Shown here one piece after another: positions 1 through 8,992 of a DNA stretch of 64,000 nt. The position numbers were made by a program, and so were the translations under genes. Numbering within the stretch: position 1 is the first letter of the stretch; every line of letters begins with the position of its first letter. The stretch spans positions 186,001 through 250,000 of the forward strand of contig NZ_CANMLV010000003.1 in NCBI RefSeq assembly GCF_947498825.1. Direction: 5' to 3'. This stretch comes from an uncultured Cedecea sp. GTDB lineage: Bacteria > Pseudomonadota > Gammaproteobacteria > Enterobacterales > Enterobacteriaceae. The notes below the pieces were generated by a model that saw nothing but the letters and a program-made list of their open reading frames with translations, ran no database searches and had not been told where the DNA came from.

Positions 1-384
1 AAAACTGTATCCTTTTTGTGCGGACTCAATGGCTGTAATAATATTGCCCATTTCTTGGGTTTTACTAATAAAAGCATTTGCCCCGGCCTCGGCCGATTTT
101 TTACTGTAGTAACGTTCATTTTTAGCTGATACGACGATAAGCAGGCCTTCGAAGCCGGAACTGCGTAATTTTTCAACCAGCTCTATACCATTCAACACCG
201 GGATTTCAACGTCAATAATGACAATATCTGTAGGTGAATCTTTCAGAAAGTGAAAGGCTGAAAGACCATCCTCAAATTCATTTTCGATTTTCAGCTGTTG
301 CTTTTCAAGAACGCTACGAATAGCCATTCTTGCCAGAGGATGATCATCGACTATTGTTACGTTGCTTAAAATTTCTTTAGTCAT
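1..384 (-). CDS. EvgA/FimZ-like response regulator, receiver domain (3' end outside window)
   Basis: Only the first 128 codons are in the window; I translated them from the minus strand. The product begins MTKEILSNVTIVDDHP and has a full CheY-like receiver: acidic pair D13/D14, phospho-acceptor D58 in IIDVEIP, conserved S86 and K108. The run GANAFISK and the ending AIESAQKGYSF match the EvgA/BvgA/FimZ group of LuxR-type regulators, so a C-terminal helix-turn-helix domain should follow beyond position 1. E. coli carries fimZ near argU, but the receiver here reads closer to EvgA. No histidine kinase is visible on this side. Function beyond two-component transcription control cannot be stated. 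Confidence 0.85.
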   Translation of the reverse strand, partial: MTKEILSNVTIVDDHPLARMAIRSVLEKQQLKIENEFEDGLSAFHFLKDSPTDIVIIDVEIPVLNGIELVEKLRSSGFEGLLIVVSAKNERYYSKKSAEAGANAFISKTQEMGNIITAIESAQKGYSF

Positions 385-994
385 ACTTATACTGTGCCTT
401 GTGTTACAGAGTCATCCTGCTTTCAGTTTATTAGGTCATCATTGTCGCTCTGACAATCGAGTCGCGGAGTTTATCTTGACTGGCCTGTTGATGAAAAACT
501 TTGCGTATAAGCAACTAAAATTATCGGAATAATCGTGATTATAGTCTGTTTTTGTAAGCTTTATGTTTTTTTAATCTGTCCTTTTGTCAGTTTATATATT
601 TTTAAAATAAAAAGACTATGTTGCATTTTATTAAATTGGCATCTTAATAAAAAATGCTGCTATATGTTTTTATATAATTGTTTTTTAACTTTCGTCAGAT
701 GCGTTTTTTATTACTAATGAGTGTGGTTGTTTTTTAGGTTTGGACTCTTTGGCTGACTCTTAAGAGCTGTTTCTGCCAGCGTTTTCTTATCTTATTTAGT
801 TGATTAAAATGATGTTTTTTTTACATTTTGTCTCTGTGTTTTTCGTTTCTTTATTTACAGTTTGTTATTTTATTTACCCATGAAGTAGAATATTTAACAA
901 ATTATTTTACTGTTCAGTTAAAGTGATTTTTATTAATATTTTTCACAAGAATGAAATGTTTTATTATCTCCAGAGTGTGTTTAGTTAACCCGGT

Positions 995-1009
995 TGAAAT
1001 TTTATTTCA
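995..1009. promoter_or_regulatory. Palindrome resembling a KdgR-type operator
   Basis: TGAAATTTTATTTCA is a perfect inverted repeat with 6-bp arms. The outer TGAAA/TTTCA arms and 15-bp length match the known KdgR pattern TGAAACATTGTTTCA, but the centre differs and the DNA is AT-rich, so chance is possible. It lies 470 bp before the NagZ-like gene. Confidence 0.25.
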
Positions 1010-1251
1010 CTTATTAAATGATTTAATTTTTTGTATTTATTGGTTTATTTCCTTCATAACCCGATCTTGATGCTTTTTCAGATGGTCTCTGGTGCTTGAT
1101 TTGTTAGCGAAAAACAGGGCCTTAACATCCCTCTAAGAATAAAAAATTCCACAAGACCATGCCACCATTAAAATTAAAATGCCTAAATAACATGTAGTTA
1201 TGATGTTATTTTGATGGTTGTTTACTATTTAAATTAATTTTTGTTAGTTAG

Positions 1252-1267
1252 TGTGACTTGTTTCACA
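1252..1267. promoter_or_regulatory. CRP (cAMP receptor protein) binding site
   Basis: TGTGACTTGTTTCACA is an exact TGTGA-N6-TCACA consensus. It is 214 bp upstream of the NagZ-like start codon. A possible -10 box (TATGGT, 1302-1307) lies downstream, and another (TATAAT, 1448-1453) is nearer the gene. It suggests catabolite control of the 1481-5819 locus. Confidence 0.65.
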
Positions 1268-1480
1268 TAGGTAGGAATATTTTATTCCTTGCCGGGATAA
1301 GTATGGTAAATAAGCAGTTATAAAGATGACTTCAGGTGCCGGTTATGGGGAATTGCCAGGAGAGGCATGATACAGGCCATCAGTATTCTGAACTGAAATC
1401 GTCAAGTATCAGGGATTATTAACTATAAGTAATTTATTGTTTTTTTTTATAATTTTAGTGCGATACCAGGAGCCAGACCA

Positions 1481-3349
1481 ATGAAAAAATTACTACTTGC
1501 GACTCTTCTTTTTAGTGCAATAAGCAATGCCGAAGTTATTTCAGATTCTCAGTTACACCAAATGTGGAAGGCGCCTCAGACTGCGGCGGAGAAACTGGTG
1601 GCTGAAATGAGCCTTGAAGAGAAAATAGGTCAGATAGTGATGATGGATTTTCGCTCCTGGCAAGGTGAAGGACAGGAGCAAAAGCAGCCTGTTACCGAAC
1701 TGGACGCAGCCCTTGCTGAAATTATTACTAAGTATCATCTGGGCTCGGTGATTCTGTTTCGTGAAAACCTGATCGACACGCCTCAAACGGTAAAATTAAT
1801 TAATGCGCTTCAGGATGCGAGAAGTAATCTACCGTTAATGATTAGTACAGACCAGGAAGGGGGCTATGTCACTCGTTTACGCGTCGGTACAGAAATGCCT
1901 GGAAATATGGCGCTTGGTGCGACCCGTTCACAGGAGCTTACCGAAACGGCCGGGGATATTCATGGTCAGGAACTCTCTGCTCTGGGCTTTAATTTTAACT
2001 TTGGTCCAGTGGTGGATGTTAATAACAACCAGAATAACCCTGTTATCGGCGTTCGTTCTTATTCCGACTCCCCGGAATGGGTCAGCGACTTAGCCAAAAG
2101 TTATATCCGCGGTATTCACCAGCACGGTGTTATGACCTCGCTGAAGCATTTCCCTGGGCACGGTAATGTCGTGTCAGATACGCATTTTGCACTCCCCGTT
2201 ATTAAGATAGACAAAGCTGCATGGCAAGCTACTGAATTACCTCCTTTTGTTGAGGCTATGCCTTATACCGATGCGATTATGACGGCCCACGTAGTCGTAC
2301 CCGCTCTGGATGATACGCAATTAACGAATATTAAAGGCGAGGAAATTGGTACGCCTGCCACTCTGTCGCATCCTATTTTGACTGAAACCTTGCGTAATCA
2401 ACTGGGATTCAAAGGATTGATTATTACCGATGCAATGGAAATGGGCGCGATTAGCAGTAATTTTGATACTGAATGGGTTATTACCGAAGCGATCAAAGCC
2501 GGTAATGACATTATTTTGATGCCTCTGGCTATCACTAATCCTCAGGAGGTGACAAAGCTTGATTCTCTCTATTCCACACTTAAACAGCAGGCAGAAAAAG
2601 ATCCTCAGTTGATGCAACGCATTAATGAGTCAGCGACACGAGTGGTTGAAACTAAACTTGCAAAACAGATTTCTGCCGAACATAAGTCTGCCGAGAAAGC
2701 TTCAACAATTGTGGCTTCTGCAGAACATAAAGCGACAGAGAATGATATTTCTGCGAAAGCGATTACTGTCATTAAAAATGAAGATATGCTTCCCTGGAAA
2801 CTGAAAAGTAACAACACGTTTTTTATCTATTCTGACGAACAGCCCCGCAATGAACTGATTGCCAAGCACCTCAACAGTATTGCTAAAGAGACCAGTGTTG
2901 AAATGACTCTCGATAGCCGGGTGGCCAAACTTGGGCAGGATGGTTTAGACAATCAGACTATTGATAGTGATATTGAAGGCAAAGATCTGATTATTCTTGC
3001 GACCTATAATTTGAAAGAAAATCCGGCGAATGCCCAAAGGATCATTGACCGTGCGAAACTAAAAAATATCCCCTTAGTGGTTATTTCGACTCGAAACCCT
3101 TATGACATTGCTTATTTACATGATGTTAAGTCGAATATTGCTATTTATGGTATAACCGGATTTGATGTCACTAATAATGTGCGCAACGCACTTGAGACTA
3201 ATATTTTAAGTGGACTACGGACACTCTTTGTGGGTGATAAATCTGATGCTGTACCTTTAAATATCCCACAAGGTAAATTGCCGGTTAATATTAAATCTCC
3301 TGATGGCAAAACCATTCTTTATGCACGTGGTCATGGATTATCCTGGTAA
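1481..3349 (+). CDS. Exported GH3 beta-N-acetylglucosaminidase, two-domain NagZ/YbbD type
   Basis: This 622-residue glycoside hydrolase family 3 protein should release terminal N-acetylglucosamine from peptidoglycan fragments. The N-terminus (MKKLLLATLLFSAISNA, cleavage near residue 17) is a signal peptide, so it acts outside the cytoplasm, unlike E. coli NagZ. The barrel carries the NagZ signature KHFPGHG at 222-228 with the acid/base dyad D233/H235, and the nucleophile D317 in ITDAMEMGA. These positions nearly equal those of Bacillus subtilis NagZ (YbbD), which also has a second alpha/beta domain; here that is about residues 400-622. A good AGGAG precedes the ATG. The downstream porin and NamZ-like genes are closely spaced, suggesting one operon. 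Substrate is inferred from family and neighbours. Confidence 0.85.
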   Translation: MKKLLLATLLFSAISNAEVISDSQLHQMWKAPQTAAEKLVAEMSLEEKIGQIVMMDFRSWQGEGQEQKQPVTELDAALAEIITKYHLGSVILFRENLIDTPQTVKLINALQDARSNLPLMISTDQEGGYVTRLRVGTEMPGNMALGATRSQELTETAGDIHGQELSALGFNFNFGPVVDVNNNQNNPVIGVRSYSDSPEWVSDLAKSYIRGIHQHGVMTSLKHFPGHGNVVSDTHFALPVIKIDKAAWQATELPPFVEAMPYTDAIMTAHVVVPALDDTQLTNIKGEEIGTPATLSHPILTETLRNQLGFKGLIITDAMEMGAISSNFDTEWVITEAIKAGNDIILMPLAITNPQEVTKLDSLYSTLKQQAEKDPQLMQRINESATRVVETKLAKQISAEHKSAEKASTIVASAEHKATENDISAKAITVIKNEDMLPWKLKSNNTFFIYSDEQPRNELIAKHLNSIAKETSVEMTLDSRVAKLGQDGLDNQTIDSDIEGKDLIILATYNLKENPANAQRIIDRAKLKNIPLVVISTRNPYDIAYLHDVKSNIAIYGITGFDVTNNVRNALETNILSGLRTLFVGDKSDAVPLNIPQGKLPVNIKSPDGKTILYARGHGLSW

Positions 3350-3373
3350 ATAACAATCGCAAGGAATTGTTCG

Positions 3374-4474
3374 GTGAAAATAATAAAAAGTATCATCAAT
3401 ATAAATCTCGCAGTGATTTTATCTCTGACTACGCATGTGGTAAATGCCGATGCCTTTGAGACAGACTATGATCAGGAGATTTTTAAGTTAACTGAAAAAG
3501 TAAAAAAACTTGAAAAAGAGCGCGATGCTGCGCAAAAAACAATTAAAGATCAAAAATGGAATTTTGAGACTTATTTCGGCATGGAACAGGAAATTGACAG
3601 TGATGCTAACTGGAAATTTCTTGACGGAAGTATGGCTACGTCCCCTTATTTTGGTGCCTTCATCTATCAGAATAACTCTCTGTGGATGTATGACGTACAG
3701 ATACTGAAAACCTATCTGGATCATAATTCAGAGTATGACAGAACTCGCTGGCAGGTCGGTGCAACACGCAGTTTTCCTTTCACACTGGCAGATCGTAAAG
3801 GTAATGCAAGGTTCCGTCTCGGATATCGTAATGATAACTGGCATTATCCTTCGATCAGCAGCCCTGCGCTGGCTGCGCCCTCTTATATGGGCGATATCAG
3901 AAAAGGCGAAGAGCGTCATGAAATCTGGCTTCGCCCACAAATCAACTATACGCTGAATCCTAATGTCAGTTTAAATGCCAGTTTGTCTTTCAGGCTGATT
4001 GACAGAAAACTGGATTATGCCAGAGCGAAAGGCGCGTACGGTGTCTATAAACGTGACTGGAGCCAAATCAATGAGCACTTTGCGGGCGCGAACCTGACCT
4101 TTAATAAGCATAACTCTCTTTGGCTGAACTATCTTTATATTGATGAGCAGTTGGTAAATACTTTATATAATAAAGAGCATTTCCTCTGGGCTATCTATCG
4201 TTATAAATTTGATAACGGTATTAATTTGATGCCTTATACTCGCTACTCTTTAGTTCGTGGTCAGCAAAGCTTCCGTGACTCCAATAATAGAGAGTTCTTG
4301 CATAAAGAAAAAGATCGTAGCCGTTACGGTGTGCAAATGATTTATCCATTTACTAAACAAACATCGTTGTTTGCTGATGTATACTACCGCCCTGAACAAA
4401 CATGGGATAGCGAGAATAATAGAACACAGAACCATTTCTGGTTCTGGGCATTAGAATTACGCCATAATTTCTAA
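3374..4474 (+). CDS. OmpG-like outer-membrane porin with N-terminal coiled coil
   Basis: GTG start 8 bases after AAGGAA. The 366-residue product has a signal peptide (cleavage near VVNADA, about residue 26), then a heptad-like charged helix at about 33-60 (KLTEKVKKLEKERDAAQKT), then alternating aromatic/polar beta strands, ending LELRHNF with the terminal Phe of outer-membrane barrels. The strand pattern and motifs such as RYGVQMIYPF and PYTRYSL resemble OmpG-family monomeric porins for sugars. E. coli OmpG lacks the coiled-coil leader. Set 24 bp after the NagZ-like gene and 25 bp before the NamZ-like gene, it probably admits cell-wall saccharides. The exact porin family is less certain than the barrel fold. 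Confidence 0.7.
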   Translation: MKIIKSIININLAVILSLTTHVVNADAFETDYDQEIFKLTEKVKKLEKERDAAQKTIKDQKWNFETYFGMEQEIDSDANWKFLDGSMATSPYFGAFIYQNNSLWMYDVQILKTYLDHNSEYDRTRWQVGATRSFPFTLADRKGNARFRLGYRNDNWHYPSISSPALAAPSYMGDIRKGEERHEIWLRPQINYTLNPNVSLNASLSFRLIDRKLDYARAKGAYGVYKRDWSQINEHFAGANLTFNKHNSLWLNYLYIDEQLVNTLYNKEHFLWAIYRYKFDNGINLMPYTRYSLVRGQQSFRDSNNREFLHKEKDRSRYGVQMIYPFTKQTSLFADVYYRPEQTWDSENNRTQNHFWFWALELRHNF

Positions 4475-4499
4475 TATTTAAACAGAGAGATACATTAAC

Positions 4500-5819
4500 A
4501 TGCGTTTTCTGAAGATGCTTTTTTTCGCCCTTATTCTCTCAGCGGGTAATAGTTATGCTGAGCAGAAAATAGTTCTGGGTCTCGACCAACCTGAGGTTTA
4601 TGGACCTCTGTTAAAAGGTAAACGAGTCGGGTTGATGGTCAATCAAAGTTCTATTGACTCACAAGGCCAGCATGCAATTGAAAAATTGCGTGCACTTGAA
4701 AAACAGTATGGATTTACCGTAACGACATTATTTTCCGTAGAACATGGGTTACGTGGAAAAGAGGATGCCGGCTTCGGTGATGATGACCATCTGGATAAAC
4801 AAACCGGCCTGCCGATTGTCTCGTTATATGGACGTGATAAAGATAACCGTAGCCGTGCTCATCCCACAGCAGAGCAGTTAGAAAATGTGGATGTGGTTAT
4901 CTATGATTTGCAGGATGTAGGGGTACGTTATTTTACTTATACCGTCTCTATGCATCATATGATGGAAAGCCTGCAGCAGGAAAAGAAAGAACTAATGGTA
5001 TTAGACCGGCCTAACCCTCTGGGTGGAGCTGTCTACGGACCTTTACTGGATGAGAAGTATATCTCAGGGATTGGTATTCATCCGGTCCCGATGGTACACG
5101 GTCTGACCTCCGGTGAATTTGCTAAAATGATTGTTGGAGAAGGCTGGCTGACTCATTTTGATGATAAAAGCTGGAGCGGTCACGGCGATAAACGCTGGCA
5201 GATGCCAGAGTCAGATTTATACGTGGTGAAGATGGGAAATTATACTCATCAGACTCCTTATTCACTGCCAGTATATCCATCGCCTAATTTACGCAGTGAT
5301 TTAGCAATTGCTCTTTATCCTTCCCTTGGCGTATTTGAGGCAACCAGCGTAAATAGCGGTCGTGGATCGGATCATCCTTTTGAACAACTGGGTTTTCCTG
5401 ATAAGCGTTTCTATGTCAATACTTGTTATACCGTTGACCCTAATCAGGCTAAAGCTGGCTGGCCTCAGGCGGGTAAAGAAGTCTGTGGGGAACGTCTCAC
5501 CAGTGATTCTATCCCTGGTTTGAAACCGAGTATCGCGTTGTTTGTTGACTGGTGGTATAAAATGGTTGATGCTGGTTGTGCCCCCGTCCTCGCTGATGAC
5601 AAAGAGACTCAGTACCTTAAGCATCAGGATGAGGCATTCTTAATTCGCCCGACCTGGCTTGCTAAAGTGACCGGCGATCGTTCTCTGGAAACTATCTTGC
5701 TGGAGGCGACCAGGCAGAATATACCGAAAGAACAGGCGATCAAACAGGTCGAAGCGAGCTGGGCAAAGGATTCAGAAGCTTACCGTAAGATGCGTGAAAA
5801 CTACCTGCTCTACCCATAA
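4500..5819 (+). CDS. Exported NamZ-like exo-beta-N-acetylmuramidase (DUF1343)
   Basis: This 439-residue protein has a signal peptide (MRFLKMLFFALILSAGNSYA) and the DUF1343 motifs in order: GLMVNQSS near 45, FSVEHGLRG near 80, DLQDVGVRYFTYT near 138, LDRPNPLGG, PVPMVHGLTSGE and YPSPNLRS. The family member characterised in B. subtilis (NamZ, formerly YbbC) removes non-reducing-end N-acetylmuramic acid from peptidoglycan chains and is encoded beside ybbD/nagZ. The same pairing occurs here, so sequential removal of GlcNAc and MurNAc is likely. The peptide boundary and conserved EHG suggest an intact enzyme. Whether it works in the periplasm or outside the cell is not visible. Confidence 0.85.
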   Translation: MRFLKMLFFALILSAGNSYAEQKIVLGLDQPEVYGPLLKGKRVGLMVNQSSIDSQGQHAIEKLRALEKQYGFTVTTLFSVEHGLRGKEDAGFGDDDHLDKQTGLPIVSLYGRDKDNRSRAHPTAEQLENVDVVIYDLQDVGVRYFTYTVSMHHMMESLQQEKKELMVLDRPNPLGGAVYGPLLDEKYISGIGIHPVPMVHGLTSGEFAKMIVGEGWLTHFDDKSWSGHGDKRWQMPESDLYVVKMGNYTHQTPYSLPVYPSPNLRSDLAIALYPSLGVFEATSVNSGRGSDHPFEQLGFPDKRFYVNTCYTVDPNQAKAGWPQAGKEVCGERLTSDSIPGLKPSIALFVDWWYKMVDAGCAPVLADDKETQYLKHQDEAFLIRPTWLAKVTGDRSLETILLEATRQNIPKEQAIKQVEASWAKDSEAYRKMRENYLLYP

Positions 5820-5830
5820 GCAGGATCTTG

Positions 5831-5863
5831 ATGCCGCATGGCAGCGTTCTGGCTGTGCGGCAT
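5831..5863. terminator. Hairpin between convergent namZ-like and norR genes
   Basis: ATGCCGCA (5831-5838) pairs with TGCGGCAT (5856-5863) around a 17-base loop. No T-run follows on either strand, so it is only a possible shared terminator. Confidence 0.35.
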
Positions 5864-5872
5864 ATCGGTGGT

Positions 5873-7408
5873 TTACTTAATGCCCAGTCGTTTTGCCAGT
5901 CTGTGAAGATTCCCCGCATCAAGATCAAGCGCTCGCGCGCAGGCAGACCAATTCATCTTATTCTTCTGTAACGTTTTACTGATCAACTCCCGTTGAAATG
6001 CTGTAGTTGCCTGCTGGAGGCTTTGCTGAGGCCCGGCATCATGAGCAGTTATACTCACCGGACTCTCACAGGATGAGTCCGCTATCGCCAGATTAAACAG
6101 CTCATGAGATAACCTCACTTCGGCAGAATTCTGCGATGCCCGGCCGAGTACCGCAGCGCGTTCAATAGCATGTTTCATTTCTCGCACATTACCCGGCCAG
6201 GCATAGTTTTGTAACATCGCCAAGGTATCCGCCGGAATACTCAATTGCTGTAAGCCCAGCTTATTTCTCATCTGTTCAACAAAGAATCCTGCCAATAGTA
6301 CAATATCTTCACGGCGCTCTCTTAAGGGGGGAACCGAGAGCGGAAAAACACTTAAACGATGGAATAAATCCATACGGAAGGTTCCGTCCAGTACGGCTTT
6401 CTTTAAGTCACAATTGGTTGCTGCCAGAATACGGACATTCACACGTCGGGTGCTATCATCGCCGACACGTTGTAAATCACCATACTGAATCACGCGTAAT
6501 AATTTCGCTTGCAGCACTAAGGATAATTCACCAATTTCATCAAGGAATAATGTGCCGTTATCGGCCATTTCAAATTTACCCATCCGATGGTGTATCGCGC
6601 CGGTAAATGCCCCTTTTATATGACCAAAAAGCTCACTTTCAGCAACACTTTCTGGCAGTGCTGCGCAGTTTAAATAGATTAATGGCTGAGATGCCCGTGC
6701 AGATAAGTGATGTACCGCATTCGCAACCAGTTCTTTTCCCACACCGGTTTCACCGGTTATCAGTACATTGAGTTCTGAGCCTGCGACGACGCTGATTTCG
6801 TGTTTTAGTTGTTGCATCGGAGCTGAAAGGCCGATCATCTCTTCATCAGTACTGGTGATATGCTGTTTACTCCCCTGAGTACGACCAGGGCCGGGTAATG
6901 CCTGTTTTTCTAATGCATCGAGCAGCAAGGCATTACTGAGAGCCGATGATGCCAGGGCACCAATTAAACGTAATTCTTCATCACTAAAATCATCAAATTG
7001 CTCAGGATTCAGGCTATCAAAGGTCAGCGCGCCGATCAGTTGTTGATCGGTAAAGAGTGGCAGGCCGATACAGGCATGCACCTTTAGCTCAGTATGCCCC
7101 GGAATTAAACCATCATAAGGATCGGGCAGTTGGCTGTCGGCGGGGAAACGCACCACATCCCCGGCACGGGCTATTGCTTCAAGTCGAGGATGCGCATTGA
7201 GCGAAAAGCGGCGACCTAAAACATCGGCAGATAAACCATCAATTGCCAGCGGTCTGAATAACTGATTTTCGTAGCGTAGCAGGGCTGAGGCATCACAGGC
7301 CAGGAGTTTCCGGACGCTACCGATCAGTGTCTGAAAACGATCCTTGCCGGATAAACCATGCTGTAATTCGAGGGCAATGTTTGCCAGTGATTGAATAGAT
7401 AAACGCAT
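5873..7408 (-). CDS. norR: NorR, nitric-oxide-sensing sigma-54 activator
   Basis: A 511-residue activator of norVW. It has an N-terminal GAF domain that in E. coli holds a mononuclear iron sensing NO ([20 protein letters not shown] is nearly identical), a central AAA+ domain with Walker A GETGVGKE and the GAFTGA loop that contacts sigma-54, and a C-terminal Fis-type helix-turn-helix ending [11 protein letters not shown]. The start at 7408 ([16 protein letters not shown]) matches the E. coli N-terminus; an upstream ATG at 7417 would lie inside a NorR site. It is transcribed divergently from norV. All key motifs appear intact. Confidence 0.97.
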   Translation of the reverse strand: MRLSIQSLANIALELQHGLSGKDRFQTLIGSVRKLLACDASALLRYENQLFRPLAIDGLSADVLGRRFSLNAHPRLEAIARAGDVVRFPADSQLPDPYDGLIPGHTELKVHACIGLPLFTDQQLIGALTFDSLNPEQFDDFSDEELRLIGALASSALSNALLLDALEKQALPGPGRTQGSKQHITSTDEEMIGLSAPMQQLKHEISVVAGSELNVLITGETGVGKELVANAVHHLSARASQPLIYLNCAALPESVAESELFGHIKGAFTGAIHHRMGKFEMADNGTLFLDEIGELSLVLQAKLLRVIQYGDLQRVGDDSTRRVNVRILAATNCDLKKAVLDGTFRMDLFHRLSVFPLSVPPLRERREDIVLLAGFFVEQMRNKLGLQQLSIPADTLAMLQNYAWPGNVREMKHAIERAAVLGRASQNSAEVRLSHELFNLAIADSSCESPVSITAHDAGPQQSLQQATTAFQRELISKTLQKNKMNWSACARALDLDAGNLHRLAKRLGIK

Positions 7409-7412
7409 ATTT

Positions 7413-7468
7413 GTCATTCCGACACGGGTTTTGTCATTATGACTATACTTTAATAATGTCAAAAAGAC
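7413..7468. promoter_or_regulatory. Three NorR enhancer sites
   Basis: Three copies of the NorR core GT-N7-AC are present: GTCATTCCGAC (7413-7423), GTCATTATGAC (7433-7443) and GTCAAAAAGAC (7458-7468). E. coli also has three sites between norR and norV, all needed for activation. They lie upstream of the sigma-54 promoter and next to the norR start codon, so autoregulation is likely. Confidence 0.9.
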
Positions 7469-7510
7469 ACCATTAATTTAAAAAGCAATTAAAATCAACA
7501 GGATAAAACA

Positions 7511-7526
7511 TGGCACGCCAATTGCT
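7511..7526 (+). promoter_or_regulatory. Sigma-54 promoter of norVW
   Basis: TGGCACGCCAATTGCT matches the -24/-12 consensus TGGCACG-N4-TTGCW exactly. It is 43 bases before the norV start codon and downstream of the three NorR sites. Confidence 0.95.
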
Positions 7527-7568
7527 TATAGTTAATAAAGACAAAACACTTTATTGGGGTAAACAGAT

Positions 7569-8981
7569 ATGGCGATTAAAGTAAAAAATAATGTTCAATG
7601 GGTAGGGCAGCGTGACTGGGAAGTACGTGAGTTTCATGGTACTGAATACAAAACCCTGAAAGGCAGTAGCTATAACAGTTATCTAATCAAAGAGGGGAAA
7701 AACGTTCTGATCGATACTGTTGATCAAAAATTCAGCCTTGAATTTGTGCGCAACTTGCAACAGGAAATCGATCTGAATGCTCTCGACTACATTGTGATTA
7801 ACCATGCAGAAGAAGATCATGCTGGCGCATTAACTGAACTAATGGCGCTTATCCCGAATACACCTATTTACTGCACCACTAACGCTATCGATTCGATTAA
7901 CGGTCATCACCATCATCCAGAGTGGAATTTCCATACGGTAAAAACTGGCGACAGTTTAGATATCGGTAATGGAAAAAAACTCATTTTCGTCGAAACACCG
8001 ATGTTGCATTGGCCTGATAGTATGATGACCTATATGACAGGTGATGCGATATTGTTCAGTAACGATGCCTTCGGTCAGCACTACTGCGATGAGCATTTAT
8101 TTAATGATGAAGTGGATCAAATTGAGCTTTATGAACAGTGCACTCGCTACTATGCCAATATTCTGACGCCATTCAGCCGTCTTGTAGCTCCGAAAATTAA
8201 TGAAATACTCGGTTTTAATTTACCGGTCGATATGATTGCCACTTCACACGGTGTGGTATGGCGCGATGACCCTACGCAGATCATTCATAAATATCTGGAG
8301 TGGGCGAATGATTATCAAGAAGACCGTATCACCCTGCTTTACGATACTATGTCAGCAAATACCCGAATGATGGCAGACGCCATCGCTCAAGGGATCCATG
8401 AGACTGACCCCTCTGTGGCAGTGAAAATTTATAATGTGGCACGGCATGACAAAAACGAGATTCTGACCCAGGTGTTCCGTTCTAAAGGGGTACTGGTGGG
8501 ATCTTCAACCATGAATAATGTCATGATGCCGAAAATTGCCGGCATGCTGGAGGAGCTGGCAGGCCTGCGTTTTCGGAATAAAAAAGCGGCCGCATTCGGT
8601 AGTTTTGGCTGGACAGGTGGGGCGGTTGACCGTATTCAAACCCGACTGATGGACGCGGGTTTTGATATTTCTTTGGCGCTGAAAATGAAATGGCGTCCGG
8701 ACGGTAAAGCGCTGGAAGAGTGCCGTGAACATGGTCGCAAGATTGCCCGTGAATGGGCGCTACATCCACTTGAGGAAGTGAGTGTCGCAGAAGCCCCGGA
8801 ACCTGTCACTGAGGAAAAATCCGCTGGATCGATGATTTGTACGGTCTGCCAGTGGGTTTATGATCCCGCTGTGGGGGAGCCAATGCAAGGTGTTGAGCCA
8901 GGAACCACCTGGTCCGATGTTCCTGAGTCATTTTTATGCCCAGGCTGCGCTTTGGGTAAATCTGTTTTTGAACCCCTGTAA
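7569..8981 (+). CDS. norV: NorV, anaerobic nitric oxide reductase flavorubredoxin
   Basis: A 470-residue cytoplasmic enzyme that reduces NO to N2O. Residues 1-250 form the metallo-beta-lactamase-like diiron domain with ligands H79, E81, D83 (HAEEDH), H147, D166 and H227. Residues about 254-395 are the FMN-binding flavodoxin domain ([17 protein letters not shown]). Residues 424-460 are a rubredoxin with two cysteine pairs, CTVC and CPGC. Length is close to E. coli NorV (479). Electrons come from NorW, encoded 11 bases downstream. Expression should follow NO through NorR and sigma-54. Confidence 0.98.
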   Translation: MAIKVKNNVQWVGQRDWEVREFHGTEYKTLKGSSYNSYLIKEGKNVLIDTVDQKFSLEFVRNLQQEIDLNALDYIVINHAEEDHAGALTELMALIPNTPIYCTTNAIDSINGHHHHPEWNFHTVKTGDSLDIGNGKKLIFVETPMLHWPDSMMTYMTGDAILFSNDAFGQHYCDEHLFNDEVDQIELYEQCTRYYANILTPFSRLVAPKINEILGFNLPVDMIATSHGVVWRDDPTQIIHKYLEWANDYQEDRITLLYDTMSANTRMMADAIAQGIHETDPSVAVKIYNVARHDKNEILTQVFRSKGVLVGSSTMNNVMMPKIAGMLEELAGLRFRNKKAAAFGSFGWTGGAVDRIQTRLMDAGFDISLALKMKWRPDGKALEECREHGRKIAREWALHPLEEVSVAEAPEPVTEEKSAGSMICTVCQWVYDPAVGEPMQGVEPGTTWSDVPESFLCPGCALGKSVFEPL

Positions 8982-8992
8982 TCGGAGCAAAT

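Larger units (their letters stand above)
385..1480. other. Long AT-rich intergenic region
   Basis: About 1.1 kb without a convincing gene. The only sizeable open frame (60 codons from 535) encodes a Cys/Phe/Leu-rich low-complexity peptide with no ribosome binding site and is probably chance in AT-rich DNA. The stretch does contain a perfect CRP-type site at 1252-1267, a 15-bp palindrome at 995-1009 and a TATAAT box at 1448-1453, just ahead of the downstream locus. A long AT-rich upstream region of this kind often binds H-NS; that is inference. Confidence 0.6.

Noticed and set aside
535-717. 60-codon open frame in the AT-rich leader
   Set aside because: No ribosome binding site, low-complexity Phe/Cys/Leu/Lys composition typical of chance frames in AT-rich DNA.
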